Shown: one piece after another, positions 15,016 through 24,516 of the stretch
How the letters are laid out: the number at the start of each line of letters is the position of its first letter
How positions within the stretch are numbered: position 1 is the first letter of the stretch
Source: Pseudomonadota bacterium
GTDB taxonomy: Bacteria > Pseudomonadota > Alphaproteobacteria > Rhizobiales > Rhizobiaceae
Assembly: GCA_023390055.1 (NCBI GenBank)
Contig: JAEWDP010000166.1
Location: 1-64,000 of the forward strand
DNA: 64,000 nt
Direction of reading: 5' to 3'
Notes under the pieces: generated by a model
The model's database searches: none
The model's input: the letters and a program-made list of their open reading frames with translations, nothing else
What the model was told of the DNA's origin: nothing
Made by a program: the position numbers and the translations under genes

Positions 15016-16296
15016 CTAATCGCAATATCGCGACCCGGATTTTCGCGCGCGCAGGTCAAAATGGAAATGATTCCAGTGTTCCTTGTTGCTGCCGGGTCCC
15101 AGAACCGTATGGAAATACTTGCAGCTGTCATCCCGGACGCTGTTCAGGAGCCCCCGTTCGCGAAAGGCGAAGAAACCCTTCTTGCGCACATCGATGCGCT
15201 TGCCGTTCTTCAAGACGAATTTTCCAAGGTCGATCGCATTGCCACGGGCATGTTCCGACATCGGGTTCCGCTTTTGGCGACTGTTGTTCATTCGGCGACA
15301 GGAATAGCCACCCATGGATTCAATGGTTTTGACGCCGGACAGGTAACGGTAGCGCGACGATGGTGCGAGTTCATTCTTTACCCACCGGGCCAGAGCCAGA
15401 GTTGTCTGGCAGTTCAGCTTGGTGGCCGGCTTCAGGCTGATGCCACCTGAAAAACCACTGAGAAGGACCGGATGTTCAATGCCGCAGCTCGGTCCATCGG
15501 AAATACGCGGGATATCGCGAAAGACCACGCCGATACGGCGCAACTCGGCGCGACAACTGACCTCCGACTTCGGCATCACAGCCCTTGGCTGAACAGGCTC
15601 GCGTCGTTCCGTCGGGTCTTCCGGACGTGTCAGCATCGCAAGCTCTTGCGTCTCCTGCGGCGCCATCCGTGTCGGCGCCACCACGGGCGTCTGATCGGCC
15701 CACACCGGCTGAGCGGCCATGCCCGCGCGCTGGACGCCGGTCCCGTCACGCTTTGGGGGTATCGTCATGACCTCAGCGCCGTCACCACCGGCAAGCGGCG
15801 CGCCGATCGATGTCTGGACCGGATTGTCCGTTCCGATCCCGTCGACGACAGGCTGCAGCGTTGCCCCTTCGGCAATCATTGGATACTGCCCCTCATTTGA
15901 ACCCGGGGCAGCGGACCCGGCAAACCCAAATTGGGCATCCATGTTGACGCCGTCCTGCGGAATAGAAGTATCGGCCACACCCGGGGCAGCGGAAAGTCCC
16001 ATTGCTTCATCGCTGTCGATCATCGGCAGATTGCCCGTCTGGACGGGCGCAGGCTGAACCTGGTCGGACGGGTTCAAGGCATAAGGATCATCGTAACCGC
16101 CCGGCGATGTCGATGCAGCAGAGACCTGATAGGACTGGTTTGGAGATTGCGCCTGCGATGTCGGCCTGATCGAGCTGACGCGGGTCTCGCCATCAATTCT
16201 GGCTGGCGGAACCAGTCCGTCGATCGAACAGCTGGCCAACATCGTCGTGATCATCAGCGAGGTCAGGACCTGCCGGGAAAGGGAAGCATACGCCAT
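15016..16296 (-). CDS. Extensin-like lipoprotein with putative zinc peptidase-type domain
   Basis: 426 residues. It begins with a lipoprotein signal (SLMITTMLASCSIDG; lipobox LASC). Residues about 30-240 are a low-complexity linker rich in Pro, Gln, Ala and Gly. The C-terminal 190 residues are the extensin-like C domain (PF06904): CRAELRRIGVVF, GPSCGIEHPVLLSG, then SEHARGNAIDLGKF and NKEHWNHFHFD. The last two contain the H...D and HxH patterns of LD/DD-peptidases such as MepA and VanY, so cell-wall hydrolysis is a fair inference. Six cysteines in this domain suggest periplasmic disulfides. A GTG at 16308 is an alternative start. Confidence 0.85.
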   Translation of the reverse strand: MAYASLSRQVLTSLMITTMLASCSIDGLVPPARIDGETRVSSIRPTSQAQSPNQSYQVSAASTSPGGYDDPYALNPSDQVQPAPVQTGNLPMIDSDEAMGLSAAPGVADTSIPQDGVNMDAQFGFAGSAAPGSNEGQYPMIAEGATLQPVVDGIGTDNPVQTSIGAPLAGGDGAEVMTIPPKRDGTGVQRAGMAAQPVWADQTPVVAPTRMAPQETQELAMLTRPEDPTERREPVQPRAVMPKSEVSCRAELRRIGVVFRDIPRISDGPSCGIEHPVLLSGFSGGISLKPATKLNCQTTLALARWVKNELAPSSRYRYLSGVKTIESMGGYSCRRMNNSRQKRNPMSEHARGNAIDLGKFVLKNGKRIDVRKKGFFAFRERGLLNSVRDDSCKYFHTVLGPGSNKEHWNHFHFDLRARKSGSRYCD

Positions 16297-16473
16297 ACCA
16301 AGTGCCACTCACGGGTGCCGGGATGGCACTTGCGACCAAATTTACGAGGACAGGGTAAACGAAGGCTTGATAAACCGTGACGATATCACGGTAACTTTGG
16401 GGCAGCGCCAGCCTCGCAGCAAAAGCCCGCCGGAAAGCACGTCCCGGCGGGCATAAGAGGTCACATTGTCATA

Positions 16474-18306
16474 TCAGGCCGCGCGTACGTCCCGGCCTGA
16501 GACGTGGTCGGTCTCGAGCGTGGTGGCATCCAACCGGAAGGCGGACAGAAGACCTTGCAGTTGCAGGCTTTGTTCGGCTAGCGTCTGACTTGCTGCTGTC
16601 GTCTCTTCCACCATGGCTGCGTTCTGCTGGGTCATCTGATCCATTCCGTTGACGGAGGCATTGATTTCCTGCAGTGCAGCGGCCTGTTCTCGCGAAGCGG
16701 TTGCAATCGATTCCACATGGGCGTTGACGCGTTCGACAAGCTCGGCGATTTCGACCAGCGCATCGCCGGTCGAGCGGACCAGGGACACACCGCCCTCCAC
16801 CTCTCGCGCGGAATTGCTGATCAGTGACTTGATCTCCTTTGCGGCATTGGCCGAACGCTGTGCCAGTTCACGCACTTCCTGTGCCACCACGGCAAAGCCG
16901 CGCCCCGCATCACCTGCACGGGCAGCCTCCACACCGGCATTGAGCGCCAGGAGATTGGTCTGGAAGGCAATCTCGTCTATGACCGATATGATCTGGTTGA
17001 TGCGACTTGACGAATCCTCGATACGGCCCATGGCATCGACGGCGTTTCGGACGATCTCCCCCGAGCGGTCGGCGCTCTGCTTGGTTTCGGCCACCATGGT
17101 GCTTGCCTCGTTTGCCCTTTCCGACGCCGTCTTTACTGTGGCCGTGATCTCGTCGAGAGCGGCCGCGGTTTCCTCAAGCGACGCTGCCTGCTGCTCTGTA
17201 CGACGCGACAGGTTGCCCGTCGCACCGCTGATATCGGCGGCACTGTCTCGAACGACGTAGCTCGTGTCGGTGATAGAGATGATTGTCTGGCGAAGCGAGC
17301 CGACCGCATGGTTGAAGTCTTCGCGGATCTTTTCGTAATCGCCACCGAGGTCGGCGACCGTGACGGAAAGATCTCCCTTGGCAAGGTCGGAGAGTGCGCG
17401 GCCGAGCTCGGACATCGCGCGCGCCTGGCGCTTGGAAGCGGCCGACAGCGCCTGTTCATTGGTTGAGCGTTCGTCGGCAAGCGCCCGGCTCTGTTCGCTC
17501 TCGCGCTGCTGCAATGCCAGACGCTCTTCAACCGCGTCACGCAGCACGAGCAGGGCGCGTGCCATCTCGCCGATCTCATTTTTCTGAGCTGTATGAGGCA
17601 CGTTCACATTGGCATGGCCGTCTGCAATCGCCTGCAGGACATGTTTGACCTCGCCGATCGGGCGCGTGACACTGCGAACCACGAAGGAAGCGCCGCCGAG
17701 AAGGATGAGGGTACAGACTGCGAAGATCATGGCATAGGTGATCATGTTCTCGCGGAAGATGGCATGAAGATCATCGACATATACACCGGTGCCAACGATC
17801 CAGCCCCACGGCTCAAAACCGATGACGTGGGAATATTTCTCAACGGGTTCCTTTGCATCAGGCTTTGGCCAGTAATAGTCGACGAAACCTTGCCCGTTTG
17901 CCTTGACGGTCTCGACAAATTCCATGAACAGGAACTTGCCGTTCGGGTCCTGGTTCTGTGACAGGTCGACACCGTTCAGTTTGGTGTTGATTGGATGCAT
18001 GATCATGTATGGTCGCATGTCATTGATCCAGAAATAGCCGCTGCCATCGCCGTAGCGCATTTCACCGATGGCTTTCATTGCTTCTGACTGAGCCTCCTGC
18101 CGGGTCATCTCGCCGGAAAGCTCCAGAGCATGATAGCGGTTGAGGACGCTCATCGCGATGTCGTCCATGTAGGCAAGTCCCGCCTTCCGCTCCGTTTCAG
18201 AAGATGCGTAACTTTGGAACAGGCTGAATGTCAGCGCTCCTGCCAGAATTGCAAGTGACAGGAAAATGAGACAATACAGTCGTGCTGAGATCGTCAAACG
18301 GCGCAT
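16474..18306 (-). CDS. Methyl-accepting chemotaxis protein with single Cache sensor
   Basis: 610 residues. A membrane helix (about 8-30) is followed by a periplasmic sCache_2 domain (about 35-185; GSGYFWINDMRPYMIMHP, SHVIGFEPWGWIVGTGVYVDD), which typically binds small carboxylates, and a second helix (about 190-212). Two HAMP units follow (VTRPIGEVKHVLQAI and GRALSDLAKGDLSV). The signalling tip reads AFQTNLLALNAGVEAARAG. There is no C-terminal CheR/CheB-binding pentapeptide. The ATG at 18306 has AAGGGGG before it; the longer frame to 18444 overlaps the promoter region. No che genes are nearby, so it feeds a remote chemotaxis array. Ligand unknown. Confidence 0.95.
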   Translation of the reverse strand: MRRLTISARLYCLIFLSLAILAGALTFSLFQSYASSETERKAGLAYMDDIAMSVLNRYHALELSGEMTRQEAQSEAMKAIGEMRYGDGSGYFWINDMRPYMIMHPINTKLNGVDLSQNQDPNGKFLFMEFVETVKANGQGFVDYYWPKPDAKEPVEKYSHVIGFEPWGWIVGTGVYVDDLHAIFRENMITYAMIFAVCTLILLGGASFVVRSVTRPIGEVKHVLQAIADGHANVNVPHTAQKNEIGEMARALLVLRDAVEERLALQQRESEQSRALADERSTNEQALSAASKRQARAMSELGRALSDLAKGDLSVTVADLGGDYEKIREDFNHAVGSLRQTIISITDTSYVVRDSAADISGATGNLSRRTEQQAASLEETAAALDEITATVKTASERANEASTMVAETKQSADRSGEIVRNAVDAMGRIEDSSSRINQIISVIDEIAFQTNLLALNAGVEAARAGDAGRGFAVVAQEVRELAQRSANAAKEIKSLISNSAREVEGGVSLVRSTGDALVEIAELVERVNAHVESIATASREQAAALQEINASVNGMDQMTQQNAAMVEETTAASQTLAEQSLQLQGLLSAFRLDATTLETDHVSGRDVRAA

Positions 18307-18498
18307 GGAACCCCCTTTTTTTTCAGTTGCTTCTAATTCTAGGGGATGAAAGTTACCGGGTAGTGAAAGTTTCGAAGCACGACCTTGACGCGAGCCAGTG
18401 TCGAGCAATACCGAAGAAATCCGAAGCCAGGACAACCCGGACACGCTTGCCCGAGTGGCAAGGACTGCGACCTCCAGAGCACAGATAAGGAGACGGCC

Positions 18499-18891
18499 AT
18501 GTCAAAGACTTCCAACCCGGCAGGTGAACTCACCCTGCGCACACTGGCCATGCCCGCCGACGCCAATGCCGCAGGCGATATTTTCGGCGGCTGGGTCATG
18601 TCACAGATGGATCTGGCTTGCGGCATCCGCGCTGCCGAACGCGCAAGGGGGCGGGTCGTGACAGCCGCGGTCAAGGAAATGGCCTTCGAACTACCGGTAA
18701 AGATCGGCGACACGTTGAATGTCTATACCGAAATCACCAAGGTCGGACGCTCTTCAATCACCCTTCACGTGGAAGCCTTTGCACATCGTGCGCGCCATCG
18801 TGTCATCGAAAAGGTCACTGCTGCGACCTTCATCATGGTTGCACTCGACGAAGATGGCAGGCCGATGCCCGTGCCGGCAGATTCGGATTGA
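18499..18891 (+). CDS. Acyl-CoA thioesterase, YciA-like hotdog protein
   Basis: 130 residues, a single hotdog domain. LRTLAMPADANAAGDIFGGWVMSQMD carries the family's N/D...GG active-site pattern, and the conserved strand KIGDTLNVYTEITKVGRSS follows. Such enzymes hydrolyse a broad range of acyl-CoAs in the cytoplasm. AAGGAGA lies eight bases before the ATG at 18499; earlier in-frame starts (18385) would overlap the chemoreceptor start region. Divergent from the chemoreceptor gene and convergent with the MocR-type regulator. Confidence 0.92.
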   Translation: MSKTSNPAGELTLRTLAMPADANAAGDIFGGWVMSQMDLACGIRAAERARGRVVTAAVKEMAFELPVKIGDTLNVYTEITKVGRSSITLHVEAFAHRARHRVIEKVTAATFIMVALDEDGRPMPVPADSD

Positions 18892-18915
18892 CGGTGATGA
18901 TCTCACCGGCACCCG

Positions 18916-20349
18916 TCATGCGCGCCCGGCAGGTTCTGCCTTCTTGACAGCGCAGGCATCCATGGAGCGCGCGAGTATATCGAAGATCCGTGGATCACCA
19001 CATTGGGCAACGTTGAAGCGCAGGAAGCTGCCCGCCGATTGCGATACGCTGAAGACATTTCCAGGTGCCATGACCACGCCCTGTTCAAGTGCATGGCGTG
19101 CCACATCCGCAGATTCCAGACCATCGGGCAGCGCACACCAGACAAACATGCCACCATTTCCATCGATCCATGGCACAAGCCCCTTCTCCTGCAATCGGCG
19201 ACGGACATCTTCCATCTCGCCGGCCAGTCGGTCACGCAGGCCTGTAACATGACGGCGATAGCTACCATCCTTGAGGACGGCATAAACCACTTCGGAAGAC
19301 ATCTGATGACCACTGAAAGTGGTGGCAATCTTGAGATCAATCAAGCGTTCGATCCATTCCGATCGCGCAGCGATATAGCCACAACGGGCAGCCGCCGTCA
19401 GGGTCTTGGAAAAACTGCCGATCTGGATTACGCGCTCCAGGCCGTCAAAAGCAGATAGCCGCGGCGCGGCCTGGTCCTCGAAATCACAGAAGATGTCGTC
19501 TTCCACGATTGTCAGCCCCGCCTGCTCGGCATGCTTGAGAAGCCGATGTGCTGTCACCGGCGACAGACGCGCGCCTGTCGGATTATGGATAGCGGAATTG
19601 GTGATGTAAAGCCGTGGCCGGTGCACCCGCAGCGCTTCCTGAAACCGGACAAGATCCGGTCCGTCCGGCGTGTGGGGTACTCCGACAATATCCACACGAT
19701 GGGCGCGCAGCAATGCCAGGAAATTGAAGTAACAGGGATCATCGACGAGAACGGTATCGCCCGGCTCGATCAGGAGACGGCACAGCATGTCGATTGCCTG
19801 TGTTCCCGAATCCGTCAGCATGATCTGCTCCGCCGGTACGACAACCCCACGCTCGCCCAGGCGCATCGACAGGATCTGCCGCAACGAAGGATGGCCAAGA
19901 GGCGTTGCATAGTCGGCAAGCCTGACCGGTTCGGCCCGCGACAGGTTGCGCAGCGCACGACGTAATTCGGCCTCGGGCATCCACGAGGCCGGCAACCACC
20001 CGCATCCGGGCTTGTGCATGTCGATACCGGCCTCCAGCGATTGCCGTGAGACCCAGAACGGATCCACAGCGCGGTCAAGACGTGGCCCGATCTGCGCCAA
20101 TGTCAGGGGTTGTGGATTACGGGTAACGAAAAATCCCGACCCTCGCCTGGGCTGGATGAAGCCCTCCGAAACCAGCCGGTCATAGGCCTCCACAACGGTC
20201 GAGGTGGAGACGCTCATGGTCTGGGCAAAGCCCCGTATCGATGGCAGCTTCGCACCCGGTGTCAGCGCATGTCCGGTAATTCGCTGACGAATGACATTTG
20301 CAACCTGAGCAACACGTGACCCCTCATCGAAATTGTGGACGACACCCAT
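18916..20349 (-). CDS. MocR/PdxR-type regulator (GntR helix-turn-helix fused to aminotransferase fold)
   Basis: 477 residues. The N-terminal winged helix (about 15-85; GAKLPSIRGFAQTMSVSTSTV) is joined by a linker to a class I aminotransferase domain. That domain has TDSGTQAIDMLCRLLIEPGD, the N-P motif HNPTGARLSP, and SFSKTLTAAARCGY, where Lys would bind pyridoxal phosphate. MocR proteins use the PLP domain as a ligand sensor, not as an enzyme. The ATG at 20349 is preferred because AGGAG sits eight bases upstream; alternatives are at 20370 and 20382. It is divergent from an EamA transporter, the likely target. Confidence 0.92.
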   Translation of the reverse strand: MGVVHNFDEGSRVAQVANVIRQRITGHALTPGAKLPSIRGFAQTMSVSTSTVVEAYDRLVSEGFIQPRRGSGFFVTRNPQPLTLAQIGPRLDRAVDPFWVSRQSLEAGIDMHKPGCGWLPASWMPEAELRRALRNLSRAEPVRLADYATPLGHPSLRQILSMRLGERGVVVPAEQIMLTDSGTQAIDMLCRLLIEPGDTVLVDDPCYFNFLALLRAHRVDIVGVPHTPDGPDLVRFQEALRVHRPRLYITNSAIHNPTGARLSPVTAHRLLKHAEQAGLTIVEDDIFCDFEDQAAPRLSAFDGLERVIQIGSFSKTLTAAARCGYIAARSEWIERLIDLKIATTFSGHQMSSEVVYAVLKDGSYRRHVTGLRDRLAGEMEDVRRRLQEKGLVPWIDGNGGMFVWCALPDGLESADVARHALEQGVVMAPGNVFSVSQSAGSFLRFNVAQCGDPRIFDILARSMDACAVKKAEPAGRA

Positions 20350-20393
20350 CTGTACTGCTCCTGTTACCATAACAGTTTGCACAAACTGTACTG
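20350..20393. promoter_or_regulatory. Candidate operator: palindrome and direct repeats between regulator and EamA gene
   Basis: ACAGTTTG-CA-CAAACTGT (20372-20389) is a palindrome with perfect 8-base arms. CTGTACTG occurs twice in direct orientation, at 20350-20357 and 20386-20393, 36 bases apart, which puts both on about the same helix face. MocR-type regulators often bind direct repeats that include CTGTA-like words, so this is a good candidate site for self- and target-gene control. Confidence 0.5.
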
Positions 20394-20454
20394 GATTGTG
20401 CCTGTAAAATCCAGCGTCATGCCGCTATCGTCATCATGCAACGGGATGATTATA

Positions 20455-21318
20455 ATGGACAAAACGACACGCGGTTTCATCAATGGTTTCATGGGGGTAC
20501 TGATCTTCAGCGGATCGCTTCCGGCAACACGCGCTGCCGTTGCCGACTTTCAACCGATATTTGTCACAGGCGCCCGTGGCGCCATAGCCGGCGCTCTCGC
20601 TGTCCTTGTTCTTGCAATATTCCGTGAGAAGTGGCCGCCAAGACGCGATCTTATTCCACTTGTCGTCGTCGCGCTTGGCGTCGTTGTCGGTTTTCCGCTC
20701 CTGACCGCGTTTGCGCTTGAACACGTCACTTCCGCACACTCGATTGTTTTTGTCGGCCTTTTGCCGCTGGCAACGGCCATCTTCGGTGTCTGGCGCGGCG
20801 GCGAGCGACCAAGACCTGCGTTCTGGATGTTTTCCGGCCTTGGCAGTCTCATGGTTGCGAGCTTCGCGGTAACCCAGGGGTTTTCGGCTTCCCCCATAGG
20901 GGATCTCCTGATGCTTGCAGCAATCGTGGCTTGTGGCCTTGGTTACGCGGAAGGTGCCAGGCTTGCGCGCACCATCGGTGGCTGGCAGGTCATCTGCTGG
21001 GCCCTCGTCGTGTCACTGCCAGTCATGGCGGTGGTCGCCGCCTTCACGCTGCCCTCGTCATTTGCCGAGGCAGGCCAGCCTGCATGGATCGGCCTCGCCT
21101 ATGTCTCTGTCTTCAGCATGCTGATAGGCTTTGTCTTCTGGTATCGCGGCCTTGCCCAGGGCGGCATTGCGGGCGTGGGACAACTTCAGCTTCTACAACC
21201 CCTTTTCGGGCTTGCGCTCGCAGCAACACTGCTCGGCGAAGCGGTCAATCGATCCATGATACTTGTCACGCTGGCCGTCATATTCTGCGTCGCAGGCGCC
21301 AAGAAGTTCGCCCGCTAG
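20455..21318 (+). CDS. EamA/DMT family transporter
   Basis: 287 residues with ten membrane helices in two EamA repeats (about 5-135 and 145-285). Diagnostic stretches include GSLPATRAAVADFQPIF in the first helices and QLLQPLFGLALAATLLGEAV near the end. Members of the drug/metabolite transporter superfamily mostly export amino acids, nucleosides or drugs. The start at 20455 follows ACGGGATG; an ATG at 20446 is also possible. Divergent from a PLP-dependent MocR regulator, which suggests that the substrate is linked to vitamin B6 or amino acids (inference). Confidence 0.9.
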   Translation: MDKTTRGFINGFMGVLIFSGSLPATRAAVADFQPIFVTGARGAIAGALAVLVLAIFREKWPPRRDLIPLVVVALGVVVGFPLLTAFALEHVTSAHSIVFVGLLPLATAIFGVWRGGERPRPAFWMFSGLGSLMVASFAVTQGFSASPIGDLLMLAAIVACGLGYAEGARLARTIGGWQVICWALVVSLPVMAVVAAFTLPSSFAEAGQPAWIGLAYVSVFSMLIGFVFWYRGLAQGGIAGVGQLQLLQPLFGLALAATLLGEAVNRSMILVTLAVIFCVAGAKKFAR

Positions 21319-21434
21319 GACGTTCGGTCATCGCGTGCTCGACAGCCACCGTTTAGGGCTTGGAGACGTTATTCGTTTCCCTTTTGTACTCATCCCCCCT
21401 TCCCTTTCGCAAGGAACCTCGCCATATTCGATCC

Positions 21435-24392
21435 ATGGTCAGATCCCCTAAGAAATCCGCATCATCTCCACGTTCTGAAAACGTCGAACAACCACGCAGT
21501 GAACATGAACAGCAGACAGGCAACGTCGCTGACTGGGTGAAGCAGCTCGAGGCGGATGCCGAATCATCGTCGATCGAAAGCCAGCGTGAGATTGCATCGA
21601 AGGCAGGCAGCCATCGGGCAAAAATTGCCCGCGAACGCCGCAGAGAGGCAGAGAAGGCTGCTGAAAACGACATCGTTCCTGATCTCCTGATCAAGAAGGG
21701 AGGCCGCAAGAAAGCCACCGTGGACAAGCACGCCACCGCGCAGAAGACATCACGTGGCGTGTCGATCGGTGCCTCATCGGACCCGCAAACGCGCGCTGCA
21801 GCCGGCCTCAACCCCGTGGCGGGACTGGACCTGTCGCTCGAGGAGGCAAAGACCCTGGCACCGGGCGCCGTCACCGCCACGGTCGACGCGCTTGCAAAGC
21901 TCATTGAAAGCGGCAATCCCCTTTTCAAGGACGGCAAGTTGTGGACGCCACATCGGCCTGAACGACCGGACAAGTCGGAGGGCGGCATCACGATCCGCAT
22001 GATCTCGGACTATCTGCCGGCTGGCGACCAGCCCACAGCAATTGCCGACCTTGTCGATGGCGCCAATTCCGGAGAACAAAGCCAGGTTCTGCTTGGCGTC
22101 ACCGGTTCGGGCAAAACCTTCACCATGGCCAAGGTGATCGAGGCAACGCAGCGCCCGGCCGTCATTTTGGCTCCCAACAAGACGCTTGCCGCACAGCTCT
22201 ATTCGGAGTTCAAGAGTTTCTTTCCCGACAATGCGGTCGAATACTTCGTTTCCTATTACGACTACTATCAGCCGGAGGCCTATGTTCCCCGCTCCGATAC
22301 CTATATCGAGAAGGAATCGTCCATCAACGAACAGATCGACCGGATGCGGCATGCGGCAACGCGTGCCATTCTTGAGCGTGACGACTGCATCATCGTCGCC
22401 TCGGTCTCATGTATCTACGGTATCGGCTCGGTCGAGACCTATACGGCAATGACCTTCCAGATGTCTGTCGGCGACCGTCTGGACCAGCGTCAACTGCTCG
22501 CCGACCTCGTGGCCCAGCAATATAAGCGCCAGGACATCAATTTCGTGCGCGGCACCTTCCGTGTGCGTGGCGACACGATCGAAATATTCCCTGCCCACCT
22601 TGAAGATGCGGCCTGGCGCATCTCGATGTTTGGCGACGAGATCGACGCGATCACCGAGTTCGACCCATTGACCGGTGCCAAGACCGGCGATCTGCAGTCT
22701 GTAAAGATCTATGCCAATTCGCACTATGTGACGCCACGTCCGACGCTGAACGCAGCCATCAAGGCAATCAAGGACGAACTGAAGCACCGACTTGGGGAAC
22801 TGGAGGCAGCCGGTCGTCTCCTGGAAGCACAGCGCCTCGAACAGCGGACACGCTACGATCTCGAGATGATGGAGGCGACCGGATCCTGCGCCGGCATCGA
22901 AAACTATTCACGCTACCTCACCGGTCGCCGCCCGGGCGAGCCGCCGCCGACGCTTTTCGAGTACATTCCTGACAACGCACTGATCTTTATCGACGAAAGC
23001 CATGTCACGATCCCGCAGATTGGCGGCATGTATCGTGGTGACTTTCGCCGCAAGGCAACGCTGGCCGAATATGGTTTCCGCCTGCCTTCGTGCATGGATA
23101 ACCGCCCATTGCGCTTTGAAGAGTGGGACGCCATGCGTCCACAGACGATTGCTGTTTCGGCAACGCCGGGTAGCTGGGAAATGGAGCAGGCAGGCGGGGT
23201 CTTTGCCGAGCAGGTCATCCGCCCAACCGGCCTCATTGATCCTCCGGTCGAGGTCCGTCCGGCCCGCTCCCAGGTCGATGACGTTCTGGGCGAGATCCGC
23301 GAATTTGCTGCCAGGGGCTATCGGACACTGTGCACCGTTTTAACAAAGCGCATGGCAGAGGACCTGACTGAGTATCTGCACGAGCAGGGTGTACGGGTCC
23401 GCTACATGCATTCCGACATCGACACACTGGAGCGCATCGAGATCATCCGGGATCTCAGACTTGGTGCATTCGACGTTCTTGTCGGGATCAACCTCCTGCG
23501 CGAGGGCCTTGATATTCCCGAATGCGGGTTCGTTGCCATTCTGGACGCTGACAAGGAAGGTTTCCTGCGATCCGAAACATCCCTCATTCAGACGATCGGT
23601 CGCGCGGCCCGAAATGTCGATGGCAAGGTCATTCTCTATGCCGACAACATCACCGGATCGATGCAAAGGGCGATGGATGAAACGGCCCGCCGCCGCGAAA
23701 AGCAGATGGCGTATAATACTGAACACGGCATTACGCCGGAATCCGTCAAGCGCAACATCTCCGATATCCTCGATAGCGTCTATGAACGCGACCATGTCCG
23801 GGCCGATATTTCAGGCACTACCGGTAAGGGCTTCGCCGACGGTGGGCACCTCGTCGGAAACAATCTGCAGGCGCATCTCGGAGCATTGGAAAAGCAGATG
23901 CGTGATGCCGCCGCCGACCTCGATTTTGAAAAGGCTGCCCGCCTTCGCGACGAGATCAAACGATTGAAGGCTGCCGAACTCGCGGCGATGGACGATCCAC
24001 TCCAGCGCGACCAGGAGCGTTCGACCGCACAGGCCCAGTCGTCCAGGCGGTATGGCGATAAAACCGCAGAGGGGGCAACAACGTCATCGCAGCAGACGTC
24101 CGGAAGCGACGAGACACAAGCTGCCGCCGGCACGGCCGGTGCGCTCTTTCGCAAAAATACCCTGGATGAGATGACCGTCGGGCGCACCGAAAAGCCGGTG
24201 GCTGGAAAACTGCCGCAAAAACCGGCATCAGGTCCAGACCAGCTCCCGCCTGCCCCATCCGAAAACCGGTCCCAACAGGATGCACCCGTGGCCATTGCCA
24301 GGAACAAGGTGGGCGTCGGTTCCTACGAGGACCCGGTCGAGCAAAAACGCAAGGGACGCACAAGGGGCAAGACGGGTCGGCCAGGAAAGTAA
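21435..24392 (+). CDS. uvrB: UvrABC excinuclease subunit B with long N- and C-terminal extensions
   Basis: 985 residues against about 670 in E. coli. The helicase core is intact: Walker A GVTGSGKTF at about residues 221-229, the damage-verifying beta-hairpin YYDYYQPEAYVP, DESH at 520-523 (Walker B), helicase motifs QTIGRAARN, and the UvrC-binding UVR motif (LDFEKAARLRDEI) near 820-850. About 185 residues precede the usual N-terminus (charged, Lys/Arg/Glu-rich). About 130 follow the UVR motif (Gln/Ser/Thr-rich, then basic, ending GRTRGKTGRPGK). Similar tails are known in other Rhizobiales. UvrB verifies lesions handed over by UvrA and recruits UvrC. I see no clear LexA site upstream. Confidence 0.97.
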   Translation: MVRSPKKSASSPRSENVEQPRSEHEQQTGNVADWVKQLEADAESSSIESQREIASKAGSHRAKIARERRREAEKAAENDIVPDLLIKKGGRKKATVDKHATAQKTSRGVSIGASSDPQTRAAAGLNPVAGLDLSLEEAKTLAPGAVTATVDALAKLIESGNPLFKDGKLWTPHRPERPDKSEGGITIRMISDYLPAGDQPTAIADLVDGANSGEQSQVLLGVTGSGKTFTMAKVIEATQRPAVILAPNKTLAAQLYSEFKSFFPDNAVEYFVSYYDYYQPEAYVPRSDTYIEKESSINEQIDRMRHAATRAILERDDCIIVASVSCIYGIGSVETYTAMTFQMSVGDRLDQRQLLADLVAQQYKRQDINFVRGTFRVRGDTIEIFPAHLEDAAWRISMFGDEIDAITEFDPLTGAKTGDLQSVKIYANSHYVTPRPTLNAAIKAIKDELKHRLGELEAAGRLLEAQRLEQRTRYDLEMMEATGSCAGIENYSRYLTGRRPGEPPPTLFEYIPDNALIFIDESHVTIPQIGGMYRGDFRRKATLAEYGFRLPSCMDNRPLRFEEWDAMRPQTIAVSATPGSWEMEQAGGVFAEQVIRPTGLIDPPVEVRPARSQVDDVLGEIREFAARGYRTLCTVLTKRMAEDLTEYLHEQGVRVRYMHSDIDTLERIEIIRDLRLGAFDVLVGINLLREGLDIPECGFVAILDADKEGFLRSETSLIQTIGRAARNVDGKVILYADNITGSMQRAMDETARRREKQMAYNTEHGITPESVKRNISDILDSVYERDHVRADISGTTGKGFADGGHLVGNNLQAHLGALEKQMRDAAADLDFEKAARLRDEIKRLKAAELAAMDDPLQRDQERSTAQAQSSRRYGDKTAEGATTSSQQTSGSDETQAAAGTAGALFRKNTLDEMTVGRTEKPVAGKLPQKPASGPDQLPPAPSENRSQQDAPVAIARNKVGVGSYEDPVEQKRKGRTRGKTGRPGK

Positions 24393-24516
24393 GATCCGCC
24401 CGCCCACGTGCGAGCTATCCCTGCACAAGATCTGCCCATGGCCTGGCCGGTTTTATGACGGCCGCGAGGAAGAGTGTGGGCCAACAGATCCGCCGCGCCG
24501 TCTCTGCGAGCGCTTC

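Noticed and set aside
21319..21434. Possible LexA box upstream of uvrB
   Set aside because: GTTC occurs once near 21323 but no partner half-site lies seven bases away in either orientation.
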